DNA from: JACKHO01 sp041398745
Lineage (GTDB): Bacteria > Planctomycetota > Planctomycetia > Planctomycetales > Planctomycetaceae
Assembly: GCA_041398745.1 (NCBI GenBank)
Contig: JAWKUB010000012.1
Location: 124,001 to 188,000, forward strand
Length of the DNA stretch: 64,000 nucleotides
Direction of reading: 5' to 3'
Every line of letters begins with the position of its first letter. Position 1 is the first letter of the stretch. The position numbers and the translations under genes were made by a program. Below, one piece after another: positions 7,945 to 16,931 of the stretch. The notes beneath the pieces are model-generated. The model had not been told where the DNA came from. It was given only the letters and a program-made list of their open reading frames with translations, and made no database searches.

Positions 7945-9009
7945 ATGTATCAACCGATGACACGTCTTGCTGTTGCGCTCAGTGCTGCCCTTTCACTGCT
8001 CCTTGCCGGGTGCGGTGGAGAGGAACCAATCGCCCAGTACAAAGTGCCAAAGCCGCGTGAAGTAAAAGCCAGTACCGGCAACGTGGGCGGTCCTCGACCG
8101 GCGTCGGGACAGGGAGCCGAACAGGCATGGTTCGTAAAAGCACTGGGACCTATCGAACAGGTGGCCTCCAATATCGAGCCATTCGTACGTTTGCTCGGAA
8201 GCCTGGATTTCAGTGGTGCCGAACCGCTGATCGATCTGCCTTCCGGATGGCGAAAACTGCCTGGCGACAACTTCCGCTTTGCTACGCTCATCTATGACCG
8301 GGCTGAACCGCCGCTTGAAGTTTCAATATCGACGCTTCCGTATGACGCAACGCAGCGCGAATCGTTTACGCTCGCCAATCTGAACCGCTGGCGGGGACAG
8401 TTAGGTCTCGAAACGTGGGACGCCTCCAGTTGGCGGGAAATTGGAGAAGCGACTCAGGAACTTGTCTCACTCGACTCGGGACATCATCACCTGGAAGTGG
8501 TGCGACTCGTAGGGGTGGCAGAGGGTGAAGGCGCCATGATGATGGCCGCCGTTTTCCTGCCGATTGACAATGACGCCGCCGCAATGGCACCGGCCCCGGA
8601 CAATTCCACTCCGTTCGACTACGAACTTCCGGAAGGTTGGGAAGTCGCCAGTGGCTCACCCATTCGCGTGGCCTCCTTCAGTTGCCCGGGAGATGCGGGG
8701 CCTCTGGACATTAGCGTTACTCGTTTTCCCGGTGGAGGAGATTTGCTCCCCAACATCAACCGCTGGCGCGGACAAGTCATGCTAAGCGAAATCACCGCGG
8801 ACGAACTCCCAACGGTAATGAAACCCATCGAAGTGAGTGGCGTTGAGTCCTACTTTGCTGAAATCGTGGGAGACGATGTGGGAATTCTCGTAGCCGCCGT
8901 CCCCGATGGTGATGCACAATGGTTCTTCAAAGCGCAGGGGCCTGTCGCAACCATTGAAGCCGAGGGCGAACACTTCCAGGAATTCCTGCGGTCCATCAAG
9001 CTGAAATAG
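7945..9009 (+). CDS. Lipoprotein with repeated module shared with the CcsBA protein
   Basis: The ATG at 7945 (or 7957) begins a lipoprotein signal with lipobox LLAGC; the lipidated Cys is about residue 23. The mature protein, about 330 residues, has two similar halves. Each holds a segment like LPSGWRK or LPEGWEV, then an NxNRWRGQ motif. A closing element of type AWFVKALGP...F.RLLGSLDF, or QWFFKAQGP...F.EFLRSIKL, appears twice. The same element (AWVFQLSGK...FLTSLDF followed by LPTDW and NDWQKSLG) occurs inside the adjacent CcsBA protein. The gene lies 65 bp upstream of ccsBA in the same direction. A role in the cytochrome c maturation complex is inferred from the shared module and the neighbourhood. 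Confidence 0.75.
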   Translation: MYQPMTRLAVALSAALSLLLAGCGGEEPIAQYKVPKPREVKASTGNVGGPRPASGQGAEQAWFVKALGPIEQVASNIEPFVRLLGSLDFSGAEPLIDLPSGWRKLPGDNFRFATLIYDRAEPPLEVSISTLPYDATQRESFTLANLNRWRGQLGLETWDASSWREIGEATQELVSLDSGHHHLEVVRLVGVAEGEGAMMMAAVFLPIDNDAAAMAPAPDNSTPFDYELPEGWEVASGSPIRVASFSCPGDAGPLDISVTRFPGGGDLLPNINRWRGQVMLSEITADELPTVMKPIEVSGVESYFAEIVGDDVGILVAAVPDGDAQWFFKAQGPVATIEAEGEHFQEFLRSIKLK

Positions 9010-9059
9010 ACTGAGTTTCAACTCAGTTTCGCATATATCGCCGGGAGTCACAGTCCCGG
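9010..9059 (+). terminator. Two short hairpins between the lipoprotein gene and ccsBA
   Basis: ACTGAGT (9010-9016) / ACTCAGT (9021-9027) with a TTCA loop is followed by TT. A second hairpin, CCGGGA (9041-9046) / TCCCGG (9054-9059), lies just before the ribosome binding site of ccsBA. The first could be a weak terminator or attenuator. The second could limit translation start of ccsBA. Confidence 0.4.
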
Positions 9060-9074
9060 AAAGGAATAGAACTC

Positions 9075-12000
9075 ATGGATTCTCATCCCCTTGATGACAG
9101 AGGGCCGTCCGATTGGGAGCCCACCAATCCGGTGTGGGAGACCATTCAGTTTCTGCTTTCGCCACTCGCGTCATTGAAACTGACGGTCGTGCTGCTGCTA
9201 ATGAGCGTGTTCATTGTCTTCGTCGGCACACTCGCTCAGGTGGACAAAGACATCTGGGAAGTCATCAACGACTACTTCCGTACGACCAACGGCGATTTCA
9301 TCGTCTGGATTAAGCCGAGCATTTTCTTTCCGCCTGCCTTCTTCCCCGACCGTCCTGCAATTGCCAATGCCGATTTTGCCCTGCCCTATCCCAAAGGATG
9401 GATGATTGGCGTGGGCCTCATGCTGAACCTCTTTGCTGCGCACCTGGTACGATTCAAAGTGCAGTCCAAAGATATGCGCCTCGCTGCCGGGTTTGCAATT
9501 ATTGGTATTGGTACGGTGGCAACCTGGCTAATCATTCTGTTCGACCTCGGCGCGTCAGGATCGTCCGTGTCAGCCCAAACCCATCAACTGGTCTGGTTTT
9601 CGCTCGCTCTCCTATTGTTCTTGCTTGGTGTGGCTTCCGCGTTTGCTTCGGCATTTACCGACTCGAAGCAATTGCTTCGCCGGTGTCTGTTTGGACTGTT
9701 GGCTGTTGGATTAGGTGGAGCCTGCATTGCCATGTTCAAGACCGGGCCAATGGAAGCTGGTGTCATGCGTATTCTGTCACAGCTGCTGCTGGCCCTGTTT
9801 GCCTCTTGTGTGCTGCTTGCCGGTGCGATCCTGGTCTTTAAGAATCGTGGCGGCATTGTGCTCATCCACGCTGGCATTGCACTCATCATGGTGCATGAAA
9901 TCATCGTTGGGGTCGCGCATACGGAGAGCCGTATGCAAATTGCGGAAGGTCAATCGGTCAACTACTCCAGCGACATTCGGGCAGTCGAACTCGCAATTGT
10001 CGACGAGTCCGATCGAGACAAGGACGAAATGACGGTCATTCCGGGATCACGGTTCCACACTGGCGAAGTGACCGAAATCGCCAATGAACTTCTGCCGTGC
10101 AAAGTGCGAATTCTTACTTATGTTCAGAATTCGGATGTTCGCAACAAGAAGTCACTTAGCGCCAAAGACAAGGCACCGGAGAACCCCGCCACGGCAGGCA
10201 TTGGAGAAAATTTCTCGATAGTGCCCGTCGCTCAGGTTGCCGGTACAGACACCGGAGGTCAGGTTGACGTTCCCGCGGCATATGTCGAATTTCTGGACGC
10301 GAAAAGCGGGGCTTCCATTGAAACGTTGCTCGTTACGCCACACTACGAAGATTCCCAGCCTGTAACAATTGGGGACAAGACGTATCAGGTTGCACTTCGG
10401 TTCAAGCGGATTTACCACGACTTCTGGGTAACGCTCAACGACGTTCAGAAGAACGACTACAAAGGGACGTCGAACCCGCGTGACTACTCCTCCTTCGTCG
10501 AAGTGGAGGCGAAAGGTGGAGACTTTGACCAGCGGATTTGGATGAACAATCCCATGCGTTACGCGGGGCAAACGTTCTACCAAAGCAGTTACATTCCCGC
10601 CGGCGCGATGGGTGGCGGCAGCAAGGAAGCGACGGTACTGCAAGTCGTCAAGAACCGAGGCTGGATGGCTCCCTACGTCGCCTGCATGATGGTCGTTGTC
10701 GGTATGATTGCCCACTTCGGCGTCACCTTGCTGCGGTTCCTCGACCGCGCGAATCGCGAATCGACAATCATTGCCCGGGCCGAACGAATTCGGGGGGGCG
10801 GACTCATGGAAATACTCACCGACCCCGATTTCTACGGCGGAACTGGTGGTATCGCCGGCATGGCGGTTGGCCTCATTGTGTTCGTCATTGCCTTGGGCTA
10901 CATGACGTCAAAAGGGCTCACGCCTGAGCAAAAGTCCGATGAAATGAACATCACGGCGTTTGGTCAATTGCCGATGTGGTACAAGGGACGGGCCATGCCC
11001 CTGGATACTTTTGCCCGGAACGCCCTGCTCCGCCTGTCCGACCGCGAAACGGCCCGCCCGCCTTCCACGGCCTGGGTCTTCCAGTTGTCGGGAAAAGCCG
11101 ATCAACTCGAAAGTCAGCAGGACAACTATCAGGCGTTTCTGACATCCCTCGACTTCGCCGAAGGAACACCGAAGTACGAGCTGCCAACCGACTGGAAAGA
11201 ACAAGCCGCCGCAAATGGCGAAGAATTGGAAGACAATGTTTTTGCTCGAATTTCCGTCCCGGCAGAGGGTGATGAGCCACTGACACTCGAAATTCGCAAC
11301 GAGGTGTTCCTGGTACCTGACTATGAATCCTTCACGGAAAGCCGAGTCAATGACTGGCAGAAGTCATTGGGGAACGGCGCAATCGATAGCTACACCTGGC
11401 GTAAGTCAATGCGTCAAGCTGGACAGCTCGTCGAAAGTGAGTTGGCCGAGGGCAAACTTAAAGTCCAGTCGTTCGATCTCGCTGGTGAGGAGAATGCACG
11501 GCAGTTGGCGACAATTGTCACTCCCACAAAATCGCATCCACGGCAAACCGCGACCGAATGGCTGCTCGTGCTGATGTCCGACGCCGATGCGGCTCGACGC
11601 ATTCCCGTCCTGCGACTGGAGAACACCGACGTGATTTCCTCACTCGAACTGGACCCGCATCGCAGCGGATTGACTTACTCGATGGAGGAAGTCCAGCGGA
11701 ATTTCGAGGCCCTTGCGCGGGAAGCCGCGGCGGCAGGAGAAATTCCCCCCAAGGACCGAAATTTGCGGCAAAAAAAGGTCATTGAGTTCGCGAACCGTGT
11801 GGTGTTGTACGCGTTCCTGGAACAGGCAATTTCACGTCCCATGCAGCTTCCGAACACTCCCGAATTCGGAGCAGGTTCCCCCGCAGAACGCGCCGCGATC
11901 GTTGACCGTTTGGCAGCATTTGGCCGCGAAGGCCTCAATGACTTCATGACCCGCAACCAGACGGGACCGAAACCGCTGGTCGTTCCCGTGCATTTGGACC

Positions 12001-13274
12001 TCGGGAAGAAGAATGCCCGGTTAACAACCCTGACCAACGATTGGGATACGCTGGCAACCGCATGGGTTCAGTATCAGTTCCTGAACGAATTCAAGGACAA
12101 CTCCGCACCCGCCATTTCCGAATTCTGCGGGATGCTTGAGGCCGCCAGAGACAATGACGCCGCCACCTTTAATGAGCGGCTGGCGGCCTACCACGAGTTG
12201 CTGGCCAAACACCGCGATCCAGCCACGGTCTCAAAGGCCGATCAGGACTTGCCGCTGAATAAAGTCGAAGCAGAAGCCCGGTACAACCGCATGGAGTTGT
12301 TCTCCAACCTGGCCATTTTCTACGTCATCAGTCTGGTGGTGGCGTTCGCCGGATGGTTGTTCGCGCCAAACTTCAATCAGCGGTTCTCATTCTTCCTCTC
12401 CCTCGGACTGCTCTTTGTTTACACGTACGCAATTTACATGCGAATGTACATTTCCGGTCGTCCTCCGGTCACCAATTTGTACTCCTCAGCCGTGTTCATT
12501 GGCTGGGCTACGGTCCTGGGTGGGCTGATTCTGGAACCATTCACATGGAAGGGATTCGGTAACGTCGTGGCCGCCGCTACCGGCTTCGCCGCATTGCGAA
12601 TTGCCGACGGCCTCGCGACCGACGGAGACACCATTGCTGTTATGGAAGCGGTTCTTGACACTCAGTTCTGGCTGGCCACTCACGTGGTCTGTATTACGCT
12701 GGGATATGCGGCTACGTTCCTGGCGGGTGCATTTGGGCTCATTTACCTGCTACGAGGAATTTTGACTCCCATTGGCAAGTCGGACCTCGACTACATTGGC
12801 AAAATCACGTACGGAACGCTGTGCTTTGCCACGTTTTTCAGCTTCTTCGGTACGGTTCTCGGAGGACTGTGGGCCGACGACTCCTGGGGCCGCTTCTGGG
12901 GCTGGGACCCGAAGGAAAACGGTGCGCTCATTATCGTCCTCTGGAACGCTGTCATTCTGCATGCCCGCTGGGGAAACATGATCAAAGCCCGCGGACTGGC
13001 GGTTCTCGCGGTATTGGGGAATATCGTGGTGAGCTGGTCCTGGTTCGGGGTCAATGAGCTGGGTGTCGGCCTACACAGCTACGGATTCACCGAAGGACGG
13101 CTCAGATGGCTTGCGATTTTCGCCGCCTCGCAGGTTTGTCTGGCAGTTTTGGGGGCACTCATCCCCCGTAACGTGTGGTGGAGCTCGAAAATCGCCAATT
13201 CTTCGCGGCTTTCCGATATTGGGAGGGAAGTCGACGAAGGACTCGTTCTGGAAGAGGCTCCGCCCGGTGCGTAA
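9075..13274 (+). CDS. CcsB-CcsA (ResB-ResC) fusion, System II cytochrome c maturation
   Basis: A 1399-residue protein from the ATG at 9075, with AAGGAATAG upstream. The N-terminal ResB/CcsB part (about 1-560) has early transmembrane segments with VGTLAQVDKDIW, a large periplasmic domain with conserved NNPMRYAGQTFYQSSY, and a closing helix near 540. The C-terminal CcsA/ResC part (about 1075-1370) has multiple helices and the WWD signature FWGWDPKENGALI (about 1271), plus HSYGFTEG with a haem-ligand-type His. System II proteins carry haem across the membrane and attach it to CxxCH apocytochromes. The middle region (about 610-1050) is an insertion of some 440 residues that holds the module shared with the upstream lipoprotein. 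It is far longer than usual CcsBA fusions (about 900-1000). Confidence 0.92.
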   Translation: MDSHPLDDRGPSDWEPTNPVWETIQFLLSPLASLKLTVVLLLMSVFIVFVGTLAQVDKDIWEVINDYFRTTNGDFIVWIKPSIFFPPAFFPDRPAIANADFALPYPKGWMIGVGLMLNLFAAHLVRFKVQSKDMRLAAGFAIIGIGTVATWLIILFDLGASGSSVSAQTHQLVWFSLALLLFLLGVASAFASAFTDSKQLLRRCLFGLLAVGLGGACIAMFKTGPMEAGVMRILSQLLLALFASCVLLAGAILVFKNRGGIVLIHAGIALIMVHEIIVGVAHTESRMQIAEGQSVNYSSDIRAVELAIVDESDRDKDEMTVIPGSRFHTGEVTEIANELLPCKVRILTYVQNSDVRNKKSLSAKDKAPENPATAGIGENFSIVPVAQVAGTDTGGQVDVPAAYVEFLDAKSGASIETLLVTPHYEDSQPVTIGDKTYQVALRFKRIYHDFWVTLNDVQKNDYKGTSNPRDYSSFVEVEAKGGDFDQRIWMNNPMRYAGQTFYQSSYIPAGAMGGGSKEATVLQVVKNRGWMAPYVACMMVVVGMIAHFGVTLLRFLDRANRESTIIARAERIRGGGLMEILTDPDFYGGTGGIAGMAVGLIVFVIALGYMTSKGLTPEQKSDEMNITAFGQLPMWYKGRAMPLDTFARNALLRLSDRETARPPSTAWVFQLSGKADQLESQQDNYQAFLTSLDFAEGTPKYELPTDWKEQAAANGEELEDNVFARISVPAEGDEPLTLEIRNEVFLVPDYESFTESRVNDWQKSLGNGAIDSYTWRKSMRQAGQLVESELAEGKLKVQSFDLAGEENARQLATIVTPTKSHPRQTATEWLLVLMSDADAARRIPVLRLENTDVISSLELDPHRSGLTYSMEEVQRNFEALAREAAAAGEIPPKDRNLRQKKVIEFANRVVLYAFLEQAISRPMQLPNTPEFGAGSPAERAAIVDRLAAFGREGLNDFMTRNQTGPKPLVVPVHLDLGKKNARLTTLTNDWDTLATAWVQYQFLNEFKDNSAPAISEFCGMLEAARDNDAATFNERLAAYHELLAKHRDPATVSKADQDLPLNKVEAEARYNRMELFSNLAIFYVISLVVAFAGWLFAPNFNQRFSFFLSLGLLFVYTYAIYMRMYISGRPPVTNLYSSAVFIGWATVLGGLILEPFTWKGFGNVVAAATGFAALRIADGLATDGDTIAVMEAVLDTQFWLATHVVCITLGYAATFLAGAFGLIYLLRGILTPIGKSDLDYIGKITYGTLCFATFFSFFGTVLGGLWADDSWGRFWGWDPKENGALIIVLWNAVILHARWGNMIKARGLAVLAVLGNIVVSWSWFGVNELGVGLHSYGFTEGRLRWLAIFAASQVCLAVLGALIPRNVWWSSKIANSSRLSDIGREVDEGLVLEEAPPGA

Positions 13275-13293
13275 ATTGGCCTAGGACCAATTT
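13273..13293 (+). terminator. Hairpin after ccsBA
   Basis: AAATTGG (13273-13279) pairs with CCAATTT (13287-13293) right at the stop codon. It is a short AT-rich stem with only a weak T stretch, so terminator activity is doubtful. Confidence 0.35.
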
Positions 13294-13364
13294 GCAAAAG
13301 ACGTTAGGTTCTGGGACGAACTTTTCCGGCAGGATGCCGCTGGTCTAAAGGATTAGACGAAAAA

Positions 13365-14096
13365 GTGAAGTTACGAAACCGATATCTCATCCGCTTTTGT
13401 GCGTGGATTATGGCCGGAGTTTTCCGGCTGTTGTTCGCGACGTTGCGAATTCGCATTCGTTGTGGCTCTCAGGGGCCAGTTCCCTACGGCAACTGGGGCG
13501 ACGAACGCTACCTCATGTGCATGTGGCATGACGCCATCGCTGGCACAATTTTTGGCGGTCGTGTGAAAGACGCCGCGACATTGGTGAGCCGCCACGCTGA
13601 CGGAAGCTATGTGGCCGACGCCGTCGAAATGCTCGGAATGACTCCAATTCGTGGTTCGAGCGGAAGCGGTGGAACCGCTGCCGTCCGGCAAATGATGGAA
13701 GCTGCCAAGGACCTGCACATTTGCATTGCGACGGACGGTCCGCGCGGGCCGCGACACAAAGTGAAAGACGGGATTTTGTTTCTGGCCTCAGTCACCGGTC
13801 GAGGCATTGTTCCCGTCGCTTTCGCCGCGAAAAGTGCCTGGAAGCCAAAAGGCAAGTGGACGGACCTCATCATCCCACTTCCGTTCACGACAGTCTGGCT
13901 TGTGTCGCCCGAACCAATTCATTTACCTCCGGGACTCTCTCGCGATCAACTCGGTCCTTATCGGGAACAGTTGCAACAGGCGATGGAGTCCATTCATGCC
14001 AAAGCCGAAGCGTATGCGTGCGGTCAACTCGAAGACACCGACGAGCCGCTCATTATCAACAATCCCGAGTCGACTTCCGTGGCGCGTGCCGCCTGA
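13365..14096 (+). CDS. DUF374 family lysophospholipid acyltransferase-like protein
   Basis: A 243-residue protein starting at a GTG at 13365. It shows the DUF374 pattern, a relative of LpxL-like and PlsC-type acyltransferases: MWHD near residue 53, SRHADGSYVADAVEMLG, RGSSGSGG, and ATDGPRGPRHKVKDG near 125-140, followed by LASVTGRGIVPVAF. An N-terminal hydrophobic helix fits membrane association. Members are thought to acylate lipid A or other outer-membrane lipids. It is followed 16 bp later by a glycosyltransferase gene, consistent with an envelope-lipid operon. The family call is strong and the substrate unknown. Confidence 0.82.
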   Translation: MKLRNRYLIRFCAWIMAGVFRLLFATLRIRIRCGSQGPVPYGNWGDERYLMCMWHDAIAGTIFGGRVKDAATLVSRHADGSYVADAVEMLGMTPIRGSSGSGGTAAVRQMMEAAKDLHICIATDGPRGPRHKVKDGILFLASVTGRGIVPVAFAAKSAWKPKGKWTDLIIPLPFTTVWLVSPEPIHLPPGLSRDQLGPYREQLQQAMESIHAKAEAYACGQLEDTDEPLIINNPESTSVARAA

Positions 14097-14112
14097 TTTG
14101 TGAGCTGCTACC

Positions 14113-14958
14113 ATGCTATCCACAATTGTCGTCGTTCCCTGTTACAACGAAGCCGAGCGTATTCAGCGGAATGCGTTTCTGGAGTTCGTGAACGCCCACG
14201 ACAACATTCGACTGTTGTTCGTGAACGACGGCAGTACCGACAACACCCTTGAAGTGCTCCAGGCGATGGCCGCTGAGGCCCCTGGCCAAATCGATGTCTG
14301 TGACTTGCCAAAGAACGGCGGCAAAGCCGAGGCGGTTCGACAGGGAATGCTGGCAGCCCTCTCGACGGAAACGGAATGTGTCGGCTTCCTCGACGCCGAT
14401 TTGGCCACCCCTCTCGATGCCTTACCACTGTTCGTCGATGTGCTGCAACGTCGGATGGAAGTAGAAGCTGTGATTGGCTCGCGAGCCTGCCTGCTCGGTC
14501 GTCGTATTAATCGGAATGGTCGCCGCAAAATGCTCGGTCGTCTGTTCGCAACGGTCGCGTCACAGTTCCTCGGCATTTCCATTATGGACACTCAGTGCGG
14601 TGCCAAACTGTTTCGTGGTTCCCATGACTTGAGGCTGGCTCTCAGTGAGCCATTCCTTGCCCGCTGGATTTTCGACGTCGAACTCCTGGCGCGACTCAAA
14701 CAACATCGGCAGTCCTCACAGCAGTCACCGCTGGCCGATGTCATTTTCGAGCAACCGCTCGACGAGTGGTTCGAAATCCCGGGGTCCAAGCTGAAGGCGA
14801 CGGACTTTCTCAAAGCTCCCTGGGAACTACTGCAAATCTATTCCCGCTACCTGAGTCCCTGGTCGGGTAGTAAGTCGCAGCCAACTCCTGCCGAACCACT
14901 CATGCTGCCATTCCAGTCACAACCAGAAGACGTCATCCCATTCCGCCGCGCGGCTTAG
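14113..14958 (+). CDS. Family 2 glycosyltransferase (dolichyl-phosphate glucosyltransferase-like)
   Basis: 281 residues, starting 16 bp after the acyltransferase stop. The GT2 fold is plain: VVVPCYNEAERI at the N-terminus, FVNDGSTDNT near 38-47, and the metal/nucleotide motif FLDADLATP near 95. Then comes GSRACLLGRRINRNGRRKMLGRLF and MDTQCGAKLFR, as in polyisoprenyl-phosphate sugar transferases of the DPG/ALG5 type. There are no C-terminal transmembrane helices, so it is probably a cytosolic or peripheral enzyme making a lipid-linked sugar. Dispersed repeat copy 2 lies in the 75-bp gap before the next gene. Confidence 0.85.
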   Translation: MLSTIVVVPCYNEAERIQRNAFLEFVNAHDNIRLLFVNDGSTDNTLEVLQAMAAEAPGQIDVCDLPKNGGKAEAVRQGMLAALSTETECVGFLDADLATPLDALPLFVDVLQRRMEVEAVIGSRACLLGRRINRNGRRKMLGRLFATVASQFLGISIMDTQCGAKLFRGSHDLRLALSEPFLARWIFDVELLARLKQHRQSSQQSPLADVIFEQPLDEWFEIPGSKLKATDFLKAPWELLQIYSRYLSPWSGSKSQPTPAEPLMLPFQSQPEDVIPFRRAA

Positions 14959-14996
14959 CACCAAATTGCAACTGAATCAGTCAACATCCCGTTCCT

Positions 14997-15021
14997 GGTG
15001 GCACAGACATTCCTGTCTGTG
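14997..15021 (+). repeat. Dispersed hairpin repeat, copy 2
   Basis: The core GGCACAGACATTCCTGTCTG is at 15000-15019. Here the stem is a perfect 8 bp (CACAGACA/TGTCTGTG) with a TTCC loop. It is 42 bp after the glycosyltransferase stop and just upstream of the HisA-like start. A GTG within it is in frame with the next gene, but is not the likely start. Confidence 0.9.
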
Positions 15022-15033
15022 ATACACGGTGTC

Positions 15034-15783
15034 ATGGATACTTCATCGGAAAGTGTCTCAGCCTTTCAGGTTATTCCGGTCCTTGACCTCATGAATGGCC
15101 ACGTGGTGCGCGGAGTCGCCGGAGAACGCGGAAATTATCGGCCGGTTGAAAGTGTGCTCACAGAAAGCTCAGACGCGGTTGACGTTGCCCAGGCAATCCA
15201 TGAGGAATTTAGGCTTCGCCAATTCTACGTTGCCGACCTCGACGCCATTCTTGGAACGGGATCGCACCAGGTGACGGTTAATGAATTAATCGATGCTGGT
15301 TTCGCCGTGATGCTGGACGCAGGCATCAACAATGTTGACTCAGCGAGTCAGTGGACCAACTCGAACGTCCAACTCGTCATTGGCCTGGAAACGCTCAGGT
15401 CGTGGGACGACCTGCAGCAACTTGTGAATAGGTGTCCCGATCAGGAAGTTGTCTTCAGCCTCGATTTGAAGTCGGAAAATCCACTCGGCGCTCTTGGGAA
15501 TCAGCTAACGGCCCAGGAGCTGTTTCAGCAGGCTTGGAATTGTGGCGTCCGCGAGTTCATCTTGCTCGATTTAGCGGGAGTTGGCGTGGCTGCCGGAATT
15601 CCCACGCTCCCGTTGTGCCGTGAACTGCGACACGCGTATCCCGACGCCACGCTCATTACCGGAGGCGGCGTACGAACCGCAGACGATATTGCCGCAGCAC
15701 AACGGTCCGGCGCCAATGGCGTGCTGATTGCCTCGGCATTGCATAATGGACAGGTATCGAAGGCCGACTTAGCAGCCTGTTGA
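15034..15783 (+). CDS. HisA-related TIM-barrel protein
   Basis: 249 residues from the ATG at 15034. An in-frame GTG at 14998 falls inside the hairpin repeat and is rejected. The product resembles ProFAR isomerase HisA: IPVLDLMNGHVVRG with the N-terminal catalytic Asp, YVADLDAI, LDLAGVG with the second Asp, and the phosphate-site GGGVRTADDI and GANGVLIASALHNG. No other his gene is nearby. It fits the HisA-like group (COG1411 type) that accompanies tetrahydromethanopterin C1 genes in planctomycetes and methanogens, so true HisA is less likely. The stop codon lies inside the first unit of an 18-bp tandem repeat, so the C-terminus may have been reshaped. Confidence 0.7.
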   Translation: MDTSSESVSAFQVIPVLDLMNGHVVRGVAGERGNYRPVESVLTESSDAVDVAQAIHEEFRLRQFYVADLDAILGTGSHQVTVNELIDAGFAVMLDAGINNVDSASQWTNSNVQLVIGLETLRSWDDLQQLVNRCPDQEVVFSLDLKSENPLGALGNQLTAQELFQQAWNCGVREFILLDLAGVGVAAGIPTLPLCRELRHAYPDATLITGGGVRTADDIAAAQRSGANGVLIASALHNGQVSKADLAAC

Positions 15784-15869
15784 AAAACTCGCATTGGTTG
15801 AAAAACTCGCATTGGTTGAAAAACTCGCATTGGTTGAAAAACTCGCATTGGTTGAAAAACTCGCATTGG
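15780..15869 (+). repeat. 18-bp tandem repeat, five identical units
   Basis: There are five perfect copies of TTGAAAAACTCGCATTGG with no spacers. The first unit supplies the TGA stop of the HisA-like gene. The start of the unit resembles the outer end of several insertion sequences (CCTGTTGAAAAAC), so it may be amplified IS-end DNA. Confidence 0.95.
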
Positions 15870-15882
15870 GTGGTGTAATAAA

Positions 15883-16839
15883 TTATTCTCTGCGTTTGGG
15901 AGTCTTTTCAAGGAGGTGATGATGGCGGGGTGTAGCAATCGATTGTGGCTTTTGGCTTAAGGTGGTTTGCCAGTAGCTTTTCCAGTGGTTGGTGTACATG
16001 ATTGAGCAGAGCCCGGCCATGCGGTTGACGCGGCGCACGCGCCAGCGGGCGGCGTTGGCCTTCAGCCTTCGGCCAATCAGGTTTTTGCAGGGGCCTTCAA
16101 TTTGCCCACTCCCGATACTTTGGCCCGTGGCCAGGCGTTGACGGTAATTCAAGTGGCGCCCATGCGGAGCAAGATAGTCCAGCAAGACGTTCACCCCCGA
16201 TTGCTGAACGTCAGTGAGCGTCTCAAAGTCGCGTTGAACAAACTCTTCAATCCCACGGTATCTAGAACTCAGCAGAATCTCTTTCGCTTGGTCGTTTCAG
16301 TGAGTGGCCTGCTCGAATTCACCATGCAAAGCTTTTCCCGTGGCCGTGATGTGTTCCAACGCATGATAAATATCCAGCACACCTTCCGCTTCGGGCAAGT
16401 GCTGTCGCTGAGGTGTCGACCAGTCCCAACCGTTTCCTCCACGCCTTCCAGCATCGACCGAAATCCTCGCTCTATTCAATCGCGGCAAAAGCCACTCGTA
16501 CCTTGGGGGCAGGCAGCGTGCGTGAGTCCCATTCGGCAGGCGTTGCTGCTTCGGCCGAATCGCGTTTGCTGAAGATTCCCACTTTCATTTCCCGCCAGCC
16601 ACCGGTCGTGTTGAAGCTGGTTCCATCAGTCGTGAACTCGAGGTTTCCCTGTTCCTCTCGGAACTCTTTCGCCGCGTCAACCCGCGGCCTTGCTGCATCG
16701 CCAAGGCCTCCGCCACCGAAAGCACTGTTCCCGACTTCGCTTCACGATACGCTTTGTTGAGCAACCGCAAATTCATCACAGCCTGCTCTGCCACCAAACG
16801 TTCTTCGGCACTCAACTCACTCCAATCCATCCCTGCCAT
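15883..16839 (-). pseudogene. ISKra4-family transposase, frameshifted
   Basis: Read on the minus strand, the pieces fall in three frames. An N-terminal part starting near 16839 has DWSELSAEERLVAEQAVMN. A middle part near 16300-16450 has EAEGVLDIYHALEHITATGKALHGE. A C-terminal part at 15883-16194 has GSGQIEGPCKNLIGRRLKA and RWRVRRVNRMAG. These are hallmark segments of ISKra4 transposases, about 400-450 aa when intact. Several frameshifts separate them and the middle is shortened, so the element is dead. I could not define its terminal inverted repeats. It may end at the tandem repeat on one side and at the ISAs1 element on the other. Confidence 0.8.
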
Positions 16840-16931
16840 CGCATCATCTCCTGAAAAGGTTGTTGCACGCAAAACAATCAACATGACGCATCCTACTCAA
16901 TCGCGCAACCGTAAATTGCTACACCCGCAGG

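Noticed and set aside
14998..15033. Upstream GTG start for the HisA-like gene
   Set aside because: It lies within the dispersed hairpin repeat, so the extra residues are repeat-derived; the ATG at 15034 fits the family better.
15780..15869. Possible CRISPR array
   Set aside because: The repeats are contiguous 18-bp units without spacers, and there are no cas genes.
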